In this document: piece after piece, positions 6,108-6,749 of the stretch | How positions within the stretch are numbered: the stretch's first letter is position 1 | Layout: the number at the start of each line of letters is the position of its first letter | Assembly (NCBI GenBank): GCA_913020275.1 | Contig: CAJWBV010000046.1 | Coordinates: 1-6,749 of the forward strand | Length of the DNA: 6,749 nucleotides | From: an uncultured Rhodobiaceae bacterium | GTDB taxonomy: Bacteria; Pseudomonadota; Alphaproteobacteria; RS24 | Reading direction: 5' to 3' | Program-made: the position numbers and the translations under genes | The notes under the pieces: generated by a model | What the model was told of the DNA's origin: nothing | Database searches by the model: none | The model's input: only the letters and a program-made list of their open reading frames with translations

Positions 6108-6744
6108 GCGTTGATTGGTAGACGGTGTTGTCGCCGGCCCACATTGCTTCAATGAACTGGTCGCGTCCCGAACGATAGCGGTAATATTTGTATTTCAGCG
6201 GGCTTTTCAGATAATAGTCCTGATGGTACGCCTCTGCGACGTAAAACTCCGATGCCGGTTCAATGGAAGTTGCTATCGGCGTGTCGAATTTGCCCGAAGC
6301 ATCAAGAGCCTTCGCGCCACCTTCGGCCAGTCGCCGCTGTTCGGCATCCACATAGTAAATCGCCGAACTGTACTGGCGACCCCGATCGACAAAACTGCCG
6401 GCTGCGTCTGACGGGTCGTGCATGCGCCAAAATGCGCTCAGAAGTTGTTGATAGCTGACGCGGGCGGGGTCGAAAACGACTTTTACGGTTTCGCGATGTT
6501 GGGTTCTGCCCGAAGCGACATCATTATAGGACGGGTTGGCTTTTTCGCCGCCCATAAAACCGGAGATGACTTCGGAAACGCCGTCAATTTTTTCAAAATC
6601 AGTTTCGGTGCACCAAAAGCACCCGCCTGCGAAATAGGCTGTGCGGTGATTAGGCTCGGCGAGTGCCGGGTTGTTTGTCAGGATGAAGGAAACAAGGCCG
6701 AAAAGGGCGATGCGCGAAAGTGCGTTTTTTTGTTTGTTTTTCAT
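6103..6744 (-). CDS. msrA: peptide-methionine (S)-S-oxide reductase MsrA, with predicted signal peptide
   Basis: MsrA reduces the S-epimer of methionine sulfoxide in proteins, repairing oxidative damage. The protein has 213 residues. Residues 1-29 look like a Sec signal peptide: basic MKNKQKNALSR, hydrophobic IALFGLVSFIL, then NPALA with likely cleavage before Glu30, so the enzyme is probably periplasmic. The catalytic domain follows with AGGCFWCTE at 39-47 (nucleophile Cys42, Glu47), ending in YHQDYYLKSPLKYKYYRYRSGRDQF. The region HDPSDAAGSFVDRGRQYSS (109-127) resembles the MsrA subtype often fused to MsrB, but no MsrB domain is present here. The only cysteines are 42 and 45, so a C-terminal resolving cysteine as in E. 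coli MsrA is lacking. Position 126, usually Arg in QYRS, is Ser. The ATG is preferred because it gives a good signal peptide. Only five bases precede it in the window, so its ribosome binding site and promoter are not visible. It is convergent with tRNA-Glu, with no clear terminator between. Confidence 0.95.
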   Translation of the reverse strand: MKNKQKNALSRIALFGLVSFILTNNPALAEPNHRTAYFAGGCFWCTETDFEKIDGVSEVISGFMGGEKANPSYNDVASGRTQHRETVKVVFDPARVSYQQLLSAFWRMHDPSDAAGSFVDRGRQYSSAIYYVDAEQRRLAEGGAKALDASGKFDTPIATSIEPASEFYVAEAYHQDYYLKSPLKYKYYRYRSGRDQFIEAMWAGDNTVYQSTQ

Positions 6745-6749
6745 GATTT

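Noticed and set aside
1..6749. A novel defence, toxin-antitoxin or secondary-metabolite system
   Set aside because: All coding space is accounted for by recognised core genes. The gaps are 80, 30, 46 and 46 bases and hold no credible small genes.

Overview
The window looks like ordinary core chromosome of an alphaproteobacterium. This rests on moderately GC-rich coding sequence, protein motifs of alphaproteobacterial type, and the order aminotransferase - hom - glpX - recJ, which I recall (not searched) as a recurring neighbourhood in Hyphomicrobiales/Caulobacter-like genomes. I cannot name a genus. I see no insertion sequence, phage gene, integrase, CRISPR array or compositional break.

Layout: (1) Positions 1-593 hold the C-terminal 57% or so of argC (arginine biosynthesis), cut by the window edge inside its catalytic cysteine codon. 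(2) A gap of 80 bases follows, with two mutually exclusive GC-rich hairpins. (3) Four same-strand genes are packed from 674 to 5935: an AlaC-type alanine aminotransferase; hom (homoserine dehydrogenase with ACT domain), joined by an ATGA overlap of 4 bases; glpX (class II fructose-1,6-bisphosphatase), 30 bases later with a strong ribosome binding site; and recJ (single-strand 5'-3' exonuclease), overlapping glpX by 8 bases. They are very likely one transcription unit. (4) A tRNA-Glu(TTC) gene with encoded CCA lies 46 bases after recJ. It has a plausible promoter of its own overlapping the recJ stop codon, and a short inverted repeat in its leader and trailer. (5) On the opposite strand, converging on the tRNA, is msrA with an apparent signal peptide, so probably a periplasmic methionine sulfoxide reductase.

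How the genes fit together: AlaC (pyruvate/glutamate to alanine), Hom (aspartate semialdehyde to homoserine, towards threonine and methionine), GlpX (gluconeogenesis and sugar-phosphate regeneration) and ArgC (arginine) are all anabolic enzymes. RecJ and tRNA-Glu are housekeeping passengers at the end of the operon. MsrA is an unrelated oxidative-damage repair gene.

I did not find an undescribed system. The points worth a second look are modest: the tRNA promoter inside the recJ stop, the leader/trailer pairing around the tRNA, the competing hairpins after argC, the exported MsrA with only a local C-x-x-C cysteine pair, and the metabolism/repair operon with translational overlaps.
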